This document shows, piece by piece, positions 17,910-29,379 of a DNA stretch of 64,000 nt (within the stretch, counting starts at the first letter, position 1; every line of letters starts with the position of its first letter). Made by a program: the position numbers and the translations under genes. The notes beneath the pieces were generated by a model. That model had not been told where the DNA came from, searched no databases, and saw nothing but the letters and a program-made list of their open reading frames with translations. Origin of the DNA: Parvularculaceae bacterium (GTDB taxonomy: Bacteria; Pseudomonadota; Alphaproteobacteria; Caulobacterales; Parvularculaceae); assembly GCA_028284065.1 (NCBI GenBank), contig JANQSJ010000007.1, positions 470,414 through 534,413 on the forward strand, given 5' to 3'.

Positions 17910-18536
17910 TCATTCCTCGTCCGACACGACGCGCTTGTCTATGACCTTGTCTACGAGGCCGAACTCCACTGCCTCGTCCGGGTCCATAAAGTGATCGCGA
18001 TCGAGGGTCCGCTCGATCAGTTCGTAGGGCTGGCCGGTATGATGAACGTAGATCTCGTTGAGCCGCCGCTTAATCTTAACAATATCTTGCGCGTGCCGCT
18101 CAATGTCCGACGCCTGGCCCTGGAAGCCGCCGGACGGCTGATGGACCATGATCCGCGAGTTCGGCAGCGAAAACCTCATGTCTTTCTCGCCGGCGGTCAG
18201 CAGCAACGAGCCCATGGACGCGGCCATGCCGGTCACCATCGTCGAGACGGCGGGCCGGATGAACTGCATGGTGTCATACATGGCGAGGCCGGCCGACACC
18301 GATCCGCCGGGCGAATTGATGTAAAATGCGATCTCTTTCTTGGGATTATCGGCCTCCAGAAACAGCAGCTGCGCCACGATCAGCGTCGAGACCGCGTCGT
18401 TTACCGGTCCCGACAGGAAGATGATCCGCTCTTTCAGCAGCCGGGAGTAGATATCAAATGCGCGCTCGCCACGGCTCGACTGCTCGACCACCATGGGGAC
18501 GAGGGTGTTCATGTAGATTTCCTGGGGGTCTTTCAT
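17910..18536 (-). CDS. clpP: ATP-dependent Clp protease proteolytic subunit ClpP
   Basis: 208 residues. The serine protease triad is visible as Ser107 (GMAASMGS), His132 ([10 protein letters not shown]) and Asp181 (LDRDHFMDP). [20 protein letters not shown] is the oxyanion and dimer region. The N-terminal [10 protein letters not shown] matches the start used in other alphaproteobacterial ClpP proteins. Forms the 14-subunit chamber that works with ClpX, encoded next on the same strand. Confidence 0.98.
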   Translation of the reverse strand: MKDPQEIYMNTLVPMVVEQSSRGERAFDIYSRLLKERIIFLSGPVNDAVSTLIVAQLLFLEADNPKKEIAFYINSPGGSVSAGLAMYDTMQFIRPAVSTMVTGMAASMGSLLLTAGEKDMRFSLPNSRIMVHQPSGGFQGQASDIERHAQDIVKIKRRLNEIYVHHTGQPYELIERTLDRDHFMDPDEAVEFGLVDKVIDKRVVSDEE

Positions 18537-18935
18537 CTCTGGCTTTCTGGCTCGCTGTGGACCGCCATCCGAAGTCGGACGGCCATTCTTAAAACGGCGG
18601 GGCGTCTGGCGCCTATGGGGATCGGTCGGGGCCGCACTAGCGGATGCGACGCCGGCGCCGCACCGCTCATACCTCGAAGCGGCCTAATCGACTGTTACGC
18701 ATCTAAGTCCGACGCGCCGGCGCGGACTGGCCACGCCCAGCCGCGCGCCCGCCTCTTGTTCGGCACTTAGGCGGCGTCCCGCGATCGGACAACCCCTCGC
18801 GGCCGAACGGGCCGCCAGGCGCATTATAGAACCAGGGCCATAGAACTAGGACCGCCCCTATCACGGGCATCTTCAAAATGGGGCCTGAGACGACGCGCGC
18901 CGGAACGGATAGACGCTCCAAGCCGCGTTCTTCTC
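18537..18935. other. tig-clpP intergenic region
   Basis: About 400 bases, presumably with the clpP promoter. No supported ORF, RNA or repeat was found. GC-rich with several out-of-frame open stretches that look like shadows. Confidence 0.5.
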
Positions 18936-20282
18936 CTATTCAGGATCGGCGAAAAGCTCGTCCTTGGAAACCGTCTTGTCGGATACGGTCGCCCGCTCGA
19001 CGATAAAGTCGACGACTTTTTCCTCGTAAAGGGGCGCGCGAATTTGGGCGACAACGTCAGGATTGTTGGCGAAATACTGAAGCACCTGCTGAGGGCTTAC
19101 TTCTTCGCCACGCATCTGCATGATCTGCGCTTCCTGGAACGCCTGCTGCTGGACGGCCCGCTGCAGTTCGTCCTTAGGCACCTGCACATCGGCTTTCTTG
19201 CCGATCTCCGCGAGCACAAGGCCGAGCCGCACCCGACGCTCGGCGATCTTACGGTACTCAGCCTTTAGCTCGTCTTCGGACTTGTCCTTATCCTGTTCAT
19301 CGAGCTCAGCATTCTGGAGCTGCGCCCAGATCTGCTGGAACTCCATATCGACCATGCTATTCGGCAAGTCGAAATCATGGGCCTCATCGAGCTTGTCGAG
19401 AAGCGCGCGTTTCAGATGGTTGCGAGACGCGGATTTGTACTCGGTTTCGACCCGCTCGCGCAGGCTGTCCTTCAGCGCGGCGAGGTCATCGAGGCCGAAT
19501 TTCTTCGCGAACTCGTCATCGACCGTCGCTTCCTTCGGGGCCTTGACCTCATGCACGTGAACCTCGAACGCAGCTTCCTTGCCGGCGAGGTCGCCGACCC
19601 GATATTCCTCAGGGAAGTTAACCGTAACCACGCGGTCCTCGTCGGCTTTGGCGCCGACGAGCTGTTCCTCAAAGCCCGAAATAAAGGCGTCCGACCCAAG
19701 CACGAGGTTGTGGCCGTCGCCGCGGCCGCCCTCGAACTCATCGCCGTCGATCCTGCCGACGAAGTCGATCACCAAAAGATCGCCGTCTTCGGCCGCGCGT
19801 CCGTCGACCGTCTCGTAGTCCTTTGATTGATCGGCGAGTTTCGTCAGCTCTTCCTCGACCGCTGCGTCCTCGACGTCGGCGGTGAGCCTCGTTAGTTCGA
19901 GCCCCTCCACCTCCATGGCATCGAAGGTCGGCAGGACTTCGGCGTGGACGTCATATTCAAGGTCCGACTTGCCGGCGATCACCGCCTCAATATCCCCATG
20001 GAACTGCGGGTTCGGCTGTTGCGCCGGCGTGAGGTCGCGATCGGAAAACGCCTTGGCGCTGGTCTCTGAGACAATCTCCTGGACGATCTCGCCCATCACG
20101 CCCTTGCCGTACATCTTCTTGAGGAAGGAGATCGGCGCCTTGCCCTTGCGGAAGCCCTTTAGGTGAACGTTCCCCTTCATCGCCTGCAGCTTCTGGGTGA
20201 GCTTTTCGTCTAGCTCCGACGCTGGCACCTTGACGGTGAACTTGCGCTCAAGGCCCTCGGCCGTCTGTTCGATCACTTCCAT
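18936..20282 (-). CDS. tig: Trigger factor, ribosome-associated chaperone and prolyl isomerase
   Basis: 448 residues. The N-terminal ribosome-binding domain contains the loop GFRKGKAPISFLKK (signature G-F-R-x-G-K-x-P). The middle FKBP-type PPIase domain runs over about 150-250 (DGDLLVIDFVGRIDGDEFEGG), and the C-terminal arms are helical. It meets nascent chains at the ribosome exit tunnel. First gene of the tig-clpP-clpX-lon series. The stop codon is well separated from clpP. Confidence 0.97.
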   Translation of the reverse strand: MEVIEQTAEGLERKFTVKVPASELDEKLTQKLQAMKGNVHLKGFRKGKAPISFLKKMYGKGVMGEIVQEIVSETSAKAFSDRDLTPAQQPNPQFHGDIEAVIAGKSDLEYDVHAEVLPTFDAMEVEGLELTRLTADVEDAAVEEELTKLADQSKDYETVDGRAAEDGDLLVIDFVGRIDGDEFEGGRGDGHNLVLGSDAFISGFEEQLVGAKADEDRVVTVNFPEEYRVGDLAGKEAAFEVHVHEVKAPKEATVDDEFAKKFGLDDLAALKDSLRERVETEYKSASRNHLKRALLDKLDEAHDFDLPNSMVDMEFQQIWAQLQNAELDEQDKDKSEDELKAEYRKIAERRVRLGLVLAEIGKKADVQVPKDELQRAVQQQAFQEAQIMQMRGEEVSPQQVLQYFANNPDVVAQIRAPLYEEKVVDFIVERATVSDKTVSKDELFADPE

Positions 20283-20370
20283 TGAGGGGTCGCCTTCTCG
20301 AGTGTCTTAAGGGATCGCGGCCGGCGGCTCCCGCCGCGACCTCGTGAATTCTAGTTCTCGGGCCGTACGG

Positions 20371-20455
<85 letters not shown>

Positions 20456-20765
20456 ATAACCCGACCGCGCAAGGCGTCTCGCTATAAGCGCCTGCGACGA
20501 GAATGTCGCAAAATGCGCGCCGCCGCCCGACGAAGCGCGCTCTATAGCAGGTCCGGCGCGGCTGTCGAGAAGCTAGAAGGCGGCAGGAGCAAGGCGCGCT
20601 TTGTCATCCTGAAAATGCTGGTCTTTCCACGTTAATCGACCGGAGAGTATCGTTAAGCAAGCGTGACCGCTTGGCTTGTAGCATGACAAGCGCACCATTA
20701 TGGTCGGGAATTAAGGTGGGGCAAGCGTTTGCTATTGAGCGGCGCTCATTTGGGTAATACTGCAA
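20456..20765. other. Non-coding stretch upstream of the AT-rich orphan gene
   Basis: GC content drops along this stretch towards the gene at 20766. It holds an imperfect inverted repeat, AAGCAAGCG (20655-20663) against CGCTTGGCTT (20668-20677), that could be an operator or a hairpin in the leader. No gene is seen. Confidence 0.45.
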
Positions 20766-21551
20766 ATGATTGATCTCAGCCAAGTGGCAGCGGCCGCTTT
20801 GTCTTTGTTGGGCATGATAGGCGAAAAGTTAGGCGCGCTGCCCGAAAACGTCCAACTGGCCATCGAACTCCTAGGTTCGTTTCTTGCGGGGGGATTCATT
20901 GCAATCTCACGAATTGTCGCAAATCCTTCGAGTCCTTTGCGCTACCTATCGCTTAAGACCATCAGGAAGATCTTTGTTCGCAAGTACTTTATTGCTGTTC
21001 CAATGCATGCTTTAAAGGAAAGCAGCGATTCGGAGGAATTTCAACAAAAGCTGTATGATGAAATTCGCGAACAGATTATTCTAGTTGAAAAGGATATAAA
21101 GAGCTCTCACCGATTTTTTCTTCCTTTAATACGGGTGTATAGTGGCGTTCTTGACAGAAAGTTTCTGTTTAAGAAGAATAGATATCGCGCGAAATTAGAC
21201 AGTACTTTATTTAGTGAAGAGGCAATGCAGGAGAGCATAACGGAAATCGAAAGTAGCGACCATTTTATTTTAATCAATGCAGACAAAAATTCTTCCAGTG
21301 TGATTTTTGAAGCTGGCGTGGCATTTGCCCGCCGAATGCCAACGACCATCTTCGCATTTAATGAAGTCGGCCTGCCAGTCTTAGTCGCTCATTTAGAGAA
21401 ATATAGGCCAAATAATAATTCAAAGAAAAAATCCAAAGTTAAAATTTACCGCATAGATAGAATGGATGAAATCAACAGAATTATTGAGGAAGGAAGCTGG
21501 CGCAAATTCAGCAGCGTAGAGAGAATCGCAGACGTCGCCAGACGCGCTTAA
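20766..21551 (+). CDS. Membrane-anchored protein with nucleoside deoxyribosyltransferase/TIR-like domain
   Basis: 261 residues, AT-rich relative to its neighbours. One hydrophobic segment near residues 32-50 (LAIELLGSFLAGGFIAI) should anchor it. From about residue 76, YFIAVPMHALKES followed by a helix, then SITEIESSDHFILINA and SSSVIFEAGVAFARRMPTTI, gives the order of strands and acidic residue typical of the nucleoside 2-deoxyribosyltransferase/TIR-like Rossmann fold; Glu in IFEAGVAFA is at the usual catalytic position. Such folds, when tied to membranes, occur in immune effectors that cleave NAD or nucleotides, but function here is inference. It ends tail-to-tail with a GNAT gene, overlapping by 4 bases. 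No partner gene is seen. Confidence 0.7.
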   Translation: MIDLSQVAAAALSLLGMIGEKLGALPENVQLAIELLGSFLAGGFIAISRIVANPSSPLRYLSLKTIRKIFVRKYFIAVPMHALKESSDSEEFQQKLYDEIREQIILVEKDIKSSHRFFLPLIRVYSGVLDRKFLFKKNRYRAKLDSTLFSEEAMQESITEIESSDHFILINADKNSSSVIFEAGVAFARRMPTTIFAFNEVGLPVLVAHLEKYRPNNNSKKKSKVKIYRIDRMDEINRIIEEGSWRKFSSVERIADVARRA

Positions 21552-22056
21552 CGCTTGTCGACCACGGTTCCCAGTTCATACCACTTCACGTCCCAATAAC
21601 GGCCAAGCTTCCAGCCAACCTCATTCAAGGTGGCGACATGGCGAAATCCGAAGTCCTGATGGAGGGCCTCGGAGGCATGGTTTGGCGCGACGATAAGGGC
21701 GTAGGCGCGGTGCAGGCCGGCGCCCGCAAGGCGCGGCAGGAGATCGGCGTAGAGATGGCGCGCAACGCCTTTCCCTTGGGCCGCCGGCGCGACGAACACG
21801 GATGTTTTGACCGAGGTTCGATAGCCCTCGCGCGCATCGAATGGCGCGGCGTAGGCGTAACCGAGAACATCGCCTGATCGCTCTGCGACAAGGAACGGAT
21901 ACCGCGGATCGTCGGTCTGCGCGGCGATCATCTGCGCGCGCGTCTCGGTCGAGTAGGGCTCGGTTTCGAAGGTCGCTGGCGAGGTTTCGATGAGCGGGTT
22001 GTAGATCGCGTTGATCGCGGCCGCGTCCGCCGGCGTCGCCGGCCGAATGGTGACGC

Positions 22057-22060
<4 letters not shown>
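21548..22060 (-). CDS. GNAT family N-acetyltransferase (phosphinothricin acetyltransferase-like)
   Basis: 170 residues. The opening MSVTIRPATPADAAAINAIYNPLIE with TFETEP and then SVFVAPAAQGKGVARHLYADLL (acetyl-CoA binding loop Q-G-K-G-V/A) matches the Pat/Bar branch of GNAT acetyltransferases, which acetylate small amines such as phosphinothricin or methionine sulfone derivatives. The C-terminal FGFRHVATLNEVGWKLGRYWDV is typical of this group. Its ATG overlaps the stop of nnr by 4 bases, so the two are translationally coupled. Confidence 0.88.
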
Positions 22061-23984
<1,924 letters not shown>

Positions 23985-24120
23985 CGCCAGCGCCATTTCG
24001 CGCACGGCGAGCCGGCCTAGGCTCGGCGCGGAAAATCCCCACCTTTCCGGCGCAGTTGAGCGTCGCAAAATAGTCGCCGTCCGGCTTTAGGACGTCGGCC
24101 TCAGGTGGAAGTTGAACCCC

Positions 24121-25764
24121 GTGCCCAGAAGACCGACGCGCCACGCATCGATCGACGCAGCGAACTTCAGCCTTGAAGATCACGACCGCCGGGCCGCGGC
24201 GGACGTCGTTTTTCGCGCGCTCCAAGGCGATGATTCGGCTGCCGTTACAGTAGATAGTTTTTTTGAGGCGTTGCGCCGAGCGGGCATTGTGAAGCGCGAC
24301 CGCCGCCTTGCGGAGACCCGCGCCAAGGCCAAGAAATTGCCGCCGGACGCGCCGCTGTCGCCTGATGACCTGCATGACCTCATCGCGCCGGAGAACACCG
24401 CGCTCATCGCCCGGGCGCTCACCGGCGATCTCATCATTCCCGACTTTTTCGACTTCCGAAACCGCATCGAGAACATCTTCGAATACTGCCGCGATTTTAA
24501 AGGCGGCGAAGTCGCGAATTACATCCCGCAACTTGTGGCCGTCGACCCGGAAATGTACGCGCTCGGCGTGTGCTCAGTGGACGGGCAGCAATACGCCCTT
24601 GGCGACGACGAAGAAACATTCTGCGTCCAGTCGACCTGTAAGCCGGTCAGCTACTCTGTCGCGCTTGATACGGTCGGCGCGCGCACCGTCCACGCACATG
24701 TGGGCCGGGAGCCCTCAGGACGATCGTTCAACGAACTGACGCTGAATGACGCTGGACTCCCGCACAATCCAATGATCAACGCCGGCGCCATCGCGTGCGC
24801 GTCGCTCATCCGTCCGCACCATCCGCCCTCGGACAGGTTCGACTATATAACGGGCGTCTGGCGCGCCCTGTGCGGCGGTCGAAAACCCGGCTTCGACAAC
24901 TCCGTCTATCTTTCTGAAAAGGACACTGCGGACAGGAATTTCGCCCTCGCCTACTTTATGCGCGAGAACGGCGCATTCCCCGAAAACACCGACATCATCC
25001 GCACGCTCGATTTCTACTTCCAGTGCTGCTCAATCACCGTCGACATCCGCCAGATGGCCACCATCGCCGCGACGTTCGCGAATGGCGGCGTTTGTCCGCT
25101 GACCAACCAGCGCGTCTTTCAGAGCGAAACCGTCAAGAATTGCCTGTCGCTGATGTATTCGTGCGGCATGTACGACTTTTCCGGCGAGTACGCCTTCACC
25201 GTCGGCATTCCGGCGAAGTCGGGCGTGTCGGGCGCGATGATGCTCGTGGTGCCGGGCGTATGCGGCTTTGCGATCTGGAGCCCGCGGCTCGACCGGCTCG
25301 GCAACTCGGTCCGCGGCATCGAGTTTTCCAAGCGCCTCGTCGACGTATTTGCGTTTCACACCTACGCCAATCTGGTCGATGACGACCATGGGCGCATCGA
25401 CCCGACGGTCGGCCCCGCGCATCGCTCCACAGACGAGGCGGCGCGCATGTGCGCTGCGGCCGCACGCGGCGACCTCGGCGAAATCCGGCGGCTCGTCGCC
25501 GCGGGGGTTCCCGCCGACATCGCCGATTATGACCGGCGCACGGCGCTTCACCTGGCCGCCTCCGAAGGCCATGAGGCGACGGCGAAATTCCTGCTCCAGC
25601 ACTGCGCAAACCCGGCGCCCAAGGACCGCTGGGGCGCAACGCCGCTGGACGACGCGCGTCGAGAAGGCCGAGACGCCATCATTGCGCTTCTGGAAGCGGC
25701 CGCCGGCGGACCGAATCCTTTCGACCGGAACGCGGCCCAAACCGTTACTCAGGCGGGCGAATAG
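24121..25764 (+). CDS. glsA: Glutaminase of the animal kidney type with C-terminal ankyrin repeats
   Basis: 547 residues from the GTG at 24121 (AGGTGGA upstream; a TTG 9 bases earlier is too close to that site). Hydrolyses glutamine to glutamate and ammonia. An N-terminal helical part (1-105) is followed by the beta-lactamase-like glutaminase domain: Ser171 and Lys174 in FCVQSTCKPVSY, VGREPSGRSFNELTLND, PHNPMINAGAI and the GIPAKSGVSGAMM loop. These read like mammalian GLS, which has QSCVKP at the active site, more than like the short bacterial YbaS/YneH type. Residues about 425-530 hold ankyrin repeats (RTALHLAASEGHEATAKFLLQH). Lying between glnB and glnA, it may balance glutamine turnover. 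Confidence 0.93.
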   Translation: MPRRPTRHASIDAANFSLEDHDRRAAADVVFRALQGDDSAAVTVDSFFEALRRAGIVKRDRRLAETRAKAKKLPPDAPLSPDDLHDLIAPENTALIARALTGDLIIPDFFDFRNRIENIFEYCRDFKGGEVANYIPQLVAVDPEMYALGVCSVDGQQYALGDDEETFCVQSTCKPVSYSVALDTVGARTVHAHVGREPSGRSFNELTLNDAGLPHNPMINAGAIACASLIRPHHPPSDRFDYITGVWRALCGGRKPGFDNSVYLSEKDTADRNFALAYFMRENGAFPENTDIIRTLDFYFQCCSITVDIRQMATIAATFANGGVCPLTNQRVFQSETVKNCLSLMYSCGMYDFSGEYAFTVGIPAKSGVSGAMMLVVPGVCGFAIWSPRLDRLGNSVRGIEFSKRLVDVFAFHTYANLVDDDHGRIDPTVGPAHRSTDEAARMCAAAARGDLGEIRRLVAAGVPADIADYDRRTALHLAASEGHEATAKFLLQHCANPAPKDRWGATPLDDARREGRDAIIALLEAAAGGPNPFDRNAAQTVTQAGE

Positions 25765-25997
25765 CGGCTCCTTCGCGTCCTCAAGACGCCCGCTCGCTGT
25801 TGCGCTGCAAAAAAAATCTTGATTTCGACCCCCGCGCCTATGCATGATTTTGCTGCGATTGCGGGCGGCGGACGCAGAAACGTGCGCCCAGGGTCGCGAA
25901 TCCGGCTCTGGCCGGACGGTCGCCCCTCGATGGAGCGCCCACGCGCAGCAAGGTCGACCGATCGCCACAACAGATCGCCAAAAGGGAGATTTAGGAC

Positions 25998-27404
25998 GTG
26001 TCCGCCAACAATGTGATGAAACTCATCAAAGACAAAGACATCCGATACGTCGATCTTCGGTTCACCGACCCCCGCGGCAAGCTGCAACATGTCACCTTCG
26101 ACAAAAGTATGGTGGACGAAGCTTTTTTCGAAGAGGGCCAGATGTTCGACGGCTCATCGATCGCAGGCTGGAAGGCGATCAATGAATCGGACATGAACCT
26201 CCGGCCCGATGTCAGCACCGCGCACGTCGACCCCTTCTTTGCGCAGCCGACGCTCGGTCTCTTTTGCGATGTGCTGGAGCCGTCGACCGGCGAACCCTAT
26301 GGCCGCGATCCACGGACGACGGCGAAGGCGGCCGAGGCTTACCTCGCCCAGAGCGGCATTGGCGATACCGCCTATTTCGGTCCGGAGGCGGAATTCTTCG
26401 TCTTCGACGACGTGCGCTACTCGCTAGATCAGCACAATACGGGTTTCGTGCTCGACTCGAATGAGGGGCCTTACAATTCCGGCACCGCCTATGACGACGG
26501 CAACCTAGGCCACCGACCGGGGCCAAAAGGCGGTTACTTCCCCGTACCGCCTGTCGATTCGGCGCAAGACATGCGCACCGAGATGCTCACCGTGATGACC
26601 GAACTCGGCCTTGAACCGGAAAAGCACCACCACGAAGTCGCCCCCTCGCAGCATGAACTTGGCATGAAGTTCTCGACCCTGACCATCATGGGCGACCGGA
26701 TGCAGCTATATAAGTACATCGTTCAGCAGGTCGCGAACGCGTACGGTAAAACGGCGACGTTCATGCCCAAGCCGGTTTTCAACGACAATGGCTCCGGCAT
26801 GCACGTGCACCAGTCGATCTGGCGCGAGGGAAAACCAGCCTTCGCCGGCGATCAGTATTCCGATCTTTCCGAAACCTGCCTCTATTACATCGGCGGCATT
26901 ATCAAGCATGCGCGCGCCATCAACGCCTTCGCCAATGCGGCGACGAATTCCTACAAGCGTCTCGTGCCAGGCTTTGAGGCGCCGGTGCTGCTCGCCTATT
27001 CCTCCCGCAATCGATCAGCGTCGATTCGCATTCCTTGGTGCCAATCGCCGAAGGCCAAGCGCATAGAAACGCGCTTCCCCGACGCGGCCGGCAACCCCTA
27101 CTACACCTTCGCGTCGCTCCTGATGGCCGGGCTCGACGGCATCGAAAACAAGATCCACCCCGGCGATGCGATGGATCAGGACCTCTACGAGCTCGACAAC
27201 GCCGCGCTACGCGACGTGCCGACTGTGTGCGCAAGCCTGCGCCAGGCGCTTTCCGCGCTAGACGAAGACCGCGAATTTCTGAAGCGCGGCGACGTCTTCA
27301 ATGACGACCAGATCGACGCCTATATCGAGTTGAAGACCGAGGAGGTCATGCGGCTCGACATGATGCCCCATCCGGTGGAGTTCGATCTCTACTATTCCTC
27401 TTAG
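25998..27404 (+). CDS. glnA: Glutamine synthetase type I
   Basis: 468 residues starting with GTG (AAAGGGAG site upstream). Ligates ammonia to glutamate using ATP; dodecameric and cytoplasmic. The N-terminal latch contains [10 protein letters not shown], the ATP/Glu site [11 protein letters not shown], the [12 protein letters not shown] and [10 protein letters not shown] segments are intact, and Tyr397 in DQDLYELD is the adenylylation site, so GlnE/PII control is likely. Separated from the glutaminase by about 230 bases, which should hold its own promoter; no sigma-54 or NtrC site could be picked with confidence. Confidence 0.98.
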   Translation: MSANNVMKLIKDKDIRYVDLRFTDPRGKLQHVTFDKSMVDEAFFEEGQMFDGSSIAGWKAINESDMNLRPDVSTAHVDPFFAQPTLGLFCDVLEPSTGEPYGRDPRTTAKAAEAYLAQSGIGDTAYFGPEAEFFVFDDVRYSLDQHNTGFVLDSNEGPYNSGTAYDDGNLGHRPGPKGGYFPVPPVDSAQDMRTEMLTVMTELGLEPEKHHHEVAPSQHELGMKFSTLTIMGDRMQLYKYIVQQVANAYGKTATFMPKPVFNDNGSGMHVHQSIWREGKPAFAGDQYSDLSETCLYYIGGIIKHARAINAFANAATNSYKRLVPGFEAPVLLAYSSRNRSASIRIPWCQSPKAKRIETRFPDAAGNPYYTFASLLMAGLDGIENKIHPGDAMDQDLYELDNAALRDVPTVCASLRQALSALDEDREFLKRGDVFNDDQIDAYIELKTEEVMRLDMMPHPVEFDLYYSS

Positions 27405-27623
27405 ATCAGAAGCGGACTTCCAGCGGCGGCGCCGGCCAAGCGCGGCGCGCCGCTGACAGTCGCGGCGTGTTCGCCATGGCGGACGCCGACTTACACGCGC
27501 ACTCGCAATTCACGTCCTCCCAGAATCACACGGACGGGCCAACATTTGCGCGCGCCGCGCTTCCCATGCGCCGGCCAGTCAGTGCAAACTCCCTGAAAAC
27601 AAGAGTTCAGGGAAACGCGCAGC

Positions 27624-28895
27624 ATGACCGCCACGGAAATCTTGGACGTCCCCCCACCGGCGCCGCTGGAGGCGATAACCGACCCCGCCGCTTTCGCACG
27701 GCCGGAGGAGATCCTCGCGCTTTACGCCCGACTGCGCCGCGACGACCCGGTGGCCCGGGTAAACATCGAAGACTTCCCGCCATTCTGGCTGGTGACGCGG
27801 CACGACGACATCAAGGCGATCGAAAATGACGCGCAGACGTTCCTCGCCGGACCGCGCACGGTCCTGCAAAGCCTCGAGCAGGAGCGCGTCAACCTTGAGA
27901 ATTTCGGCGACGTCAACGGACTGAAGACGCTCGTCCACATGGACGGCGAGGAACATCTGAAGCACCGGATGATCGCGCAGTCGTTCTTTGCCAAGACGAA
28001 CATCGAAAAGCTCCGACAGCAGACGACAGAGCAGGCCGACCATTTCATCGACACTATGGCGGGGATGAACGGGTCTTGCGACTTCGCCGGCGACGTCGCT
28101 TTCTGGTTTCCATTGCGGGTCGTCTTGTCGATCATGGGCGCGCCGGCAGAGGATGATGCGAAGATCCTCGAAATGACGCAGGCGCTTTTCGGATTCATGG
28201 ACCCGGACCTCGGTGAAGGCCAGACCCTCGGCGAAATGGGCGTCGTCAAGGTGATCGGCGACTTCTCCGCTTACGTCACGGAGCTTATCGCGCGCAAGAA
28301 GACCGAGCCAGGCGACGATCTCGCAACCGTGCTCGCCAATGCCGAGATCGACGGCGGGCCGATCGATCCCTTTAAGCAGCTATCCTATTTTATCCTAGTG
28401 GTGACGGCCGGCCACGACACGACAAGCGCCTCGATTGCGGAAGGCATGCGGGCGCTCATCGCCCAACCGGACGCCATGGCGCGCCTGCGGGATGACCTTG
28501 ACCTTTGCGAGACCGCGGCGGATGAGTTTGTCCGCCTCGCCGCGCCGGTGAAGCACTTCCTCCGCACCCCTACGAAAGACGTCGTCATCGCCGGAACCGG
28601 GATCAAGGCGGGCGAGACGATCATGCTCGCTTACCCATCCGCCGCCCGCGACGAAGCCATCTTCGATGACCCCGATCGGATTACGGTCGATCGGCCGGTG
28701 AACCAGCACCTCGCCTTCGGCCACGGGCCGCATGTCTGCCTTGGCAAACACCTCGCCCGCATGGAGACGGAAATTTTCTTTCGCCGGCTGCTGCCGCGGC
28801 TGAAGTCAATCGAACTCGCCGGGCCAGTGGAGTATATGGAGGGCGGCTTCGTCTCAGGCATTAAGCGCATGCCGGTGCGATACGACATGGTTTGA
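27624..28895 (+). CDS. Cytochrome P450
   Basis: 423 residues, soluble bacterial type. The I-helix oxygen-activation motif is AGHDTT (262-267), the K-helix ExxR is Glu301-FV-Arg304, and the haem loop FGHGPHVCLGKHLAR gives the axial ligand Cys372. The ferredoxin-dependent class is expected, but no ferredoxin or reductase gene is nearby. The VKHFLRTPTKDVVIAG segment between ExxR and the haem loop resembles the CYP125/142/CYP110-like lipid or terpenoid hydroxylases; the substrate is not determined. Preceded by a GGAAACGCGCAGC leader. A VOC protein and an SDR follow. Confidence 0.93.
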   Translation: MTATEILDVPPPAPLEAITDPAAFARPEEILALYARLRRDDPVARVNIEDFPPFWLVTRHDDIKAIENDAQTFLAGPRTVLQSLEQERVNLENFGDVNGLKTLVHMDGEEHLKHRMIAQSFFAKTNIEKLRQQTTEQADHFIDTMAGMNGSCDFAGDVAFWFPLRVVLSIMGAPAEDDAKILEMTQALFGFMDPDLGEGQTLGEMGVVKVIGDFSAYVTELIARKKTEPGDDLATVLANAEIDGGPIDPFKQLSYFILVVTAGHDTTSASIAEGMRALIAQPDAMARLRDDLDLCETAADEFVRLAAPVKHFLRTPTKDVVIAGTGIKAGETIMLAYPSAARDEAIFDDPDRITVDRPVNQHLAFGHGPHVCLGKHLARMETEIFFRRLLPRLKSIELAGPVEYMEGGFVSGIKRMPVRYDMV

Positions 28896-28985
28896 AGCCC
28901 CAATCGCGATACGGATCGTAAAGGCGCGAGATTTCGTCGCCGCTCAAGTCGCCGCGCCGTTTAGATACACAAAAGAGGAGAAGAG

Positions 28986-29363
28986 ATGTTCAGCCACGTC
29001 ATGCTCGGAGCCGACGACCTGGAAGCGTCAAAGACATTTTACGACGCCGCGCTAGGCGCCCTCGGCGTGCGCCCTGGGCGGGTCGATCCGAAAGGCCGTC
29101 CGTTTTACGCCCACACAGGCGGGCTCTTCATGCTCACTGCCCCCATCGACGGACAACCGGCGAGTTGCGGAAACGGCAGCACGCTCGGCTTTGCAGCCGA
29201 GACGCCGGAGCAGGCGGACGCCTTCCACAAGGCGGGCGTTGAGAACGGCGGCGCGGCCATTGAGGACCCGCCGGGCTGGCGCGAGGGGTTGGGCATGAAG
29301 CTTTATCTCGCCTATCTCAGGGACCCGTCCGGCAACAAGATCTGCGCAATGTGCAGAGGCTGA
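28986..29363 (+). CDS. VOC superfamily protein (glyoxalase/dioxygenase-like)
   Basis: 125 residues: MFSHVMLGADDLEASKTFYDAALGALG is the usual opening of single-domain VOC proteins, with the first metal His at residue 4. It ends LAYLRDPSGNKICAM, where the last metal ligand is expected. The AAGAGGAGAAG site is strong. Substrate unknown; dimers with a metal in the barrel are typical. It lies directly after the P450 gene with about 90 bases between. Confidence 0.88.
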   Translation: MFSHVMLGADDLEASKTFYDAALGALGVRPGRVDPKGRPFYAHTGGLFMLTAPIDGQPASCGNGSTLGFAAETPEQADAFHKAGVENGGAAIEDPPGWREGLGMKLYLAYLRDPSGNKICAMCRG

Positions 29364-29379
29364 GCCCCTGCGCGCTGGA

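Noticed and set aside
17796..18770. A 324-codon plus-strand frame opposite clpP
   Set aside because: Antisense to ClpP with its full triad; the translation shows no domain.
25765..25997. Sigma-54 promoter or NtrC site before glnA
   Set aside because: No GG/GC pair at the required -24/-12 spacing and no clear NtrC dyad could be found by eye.
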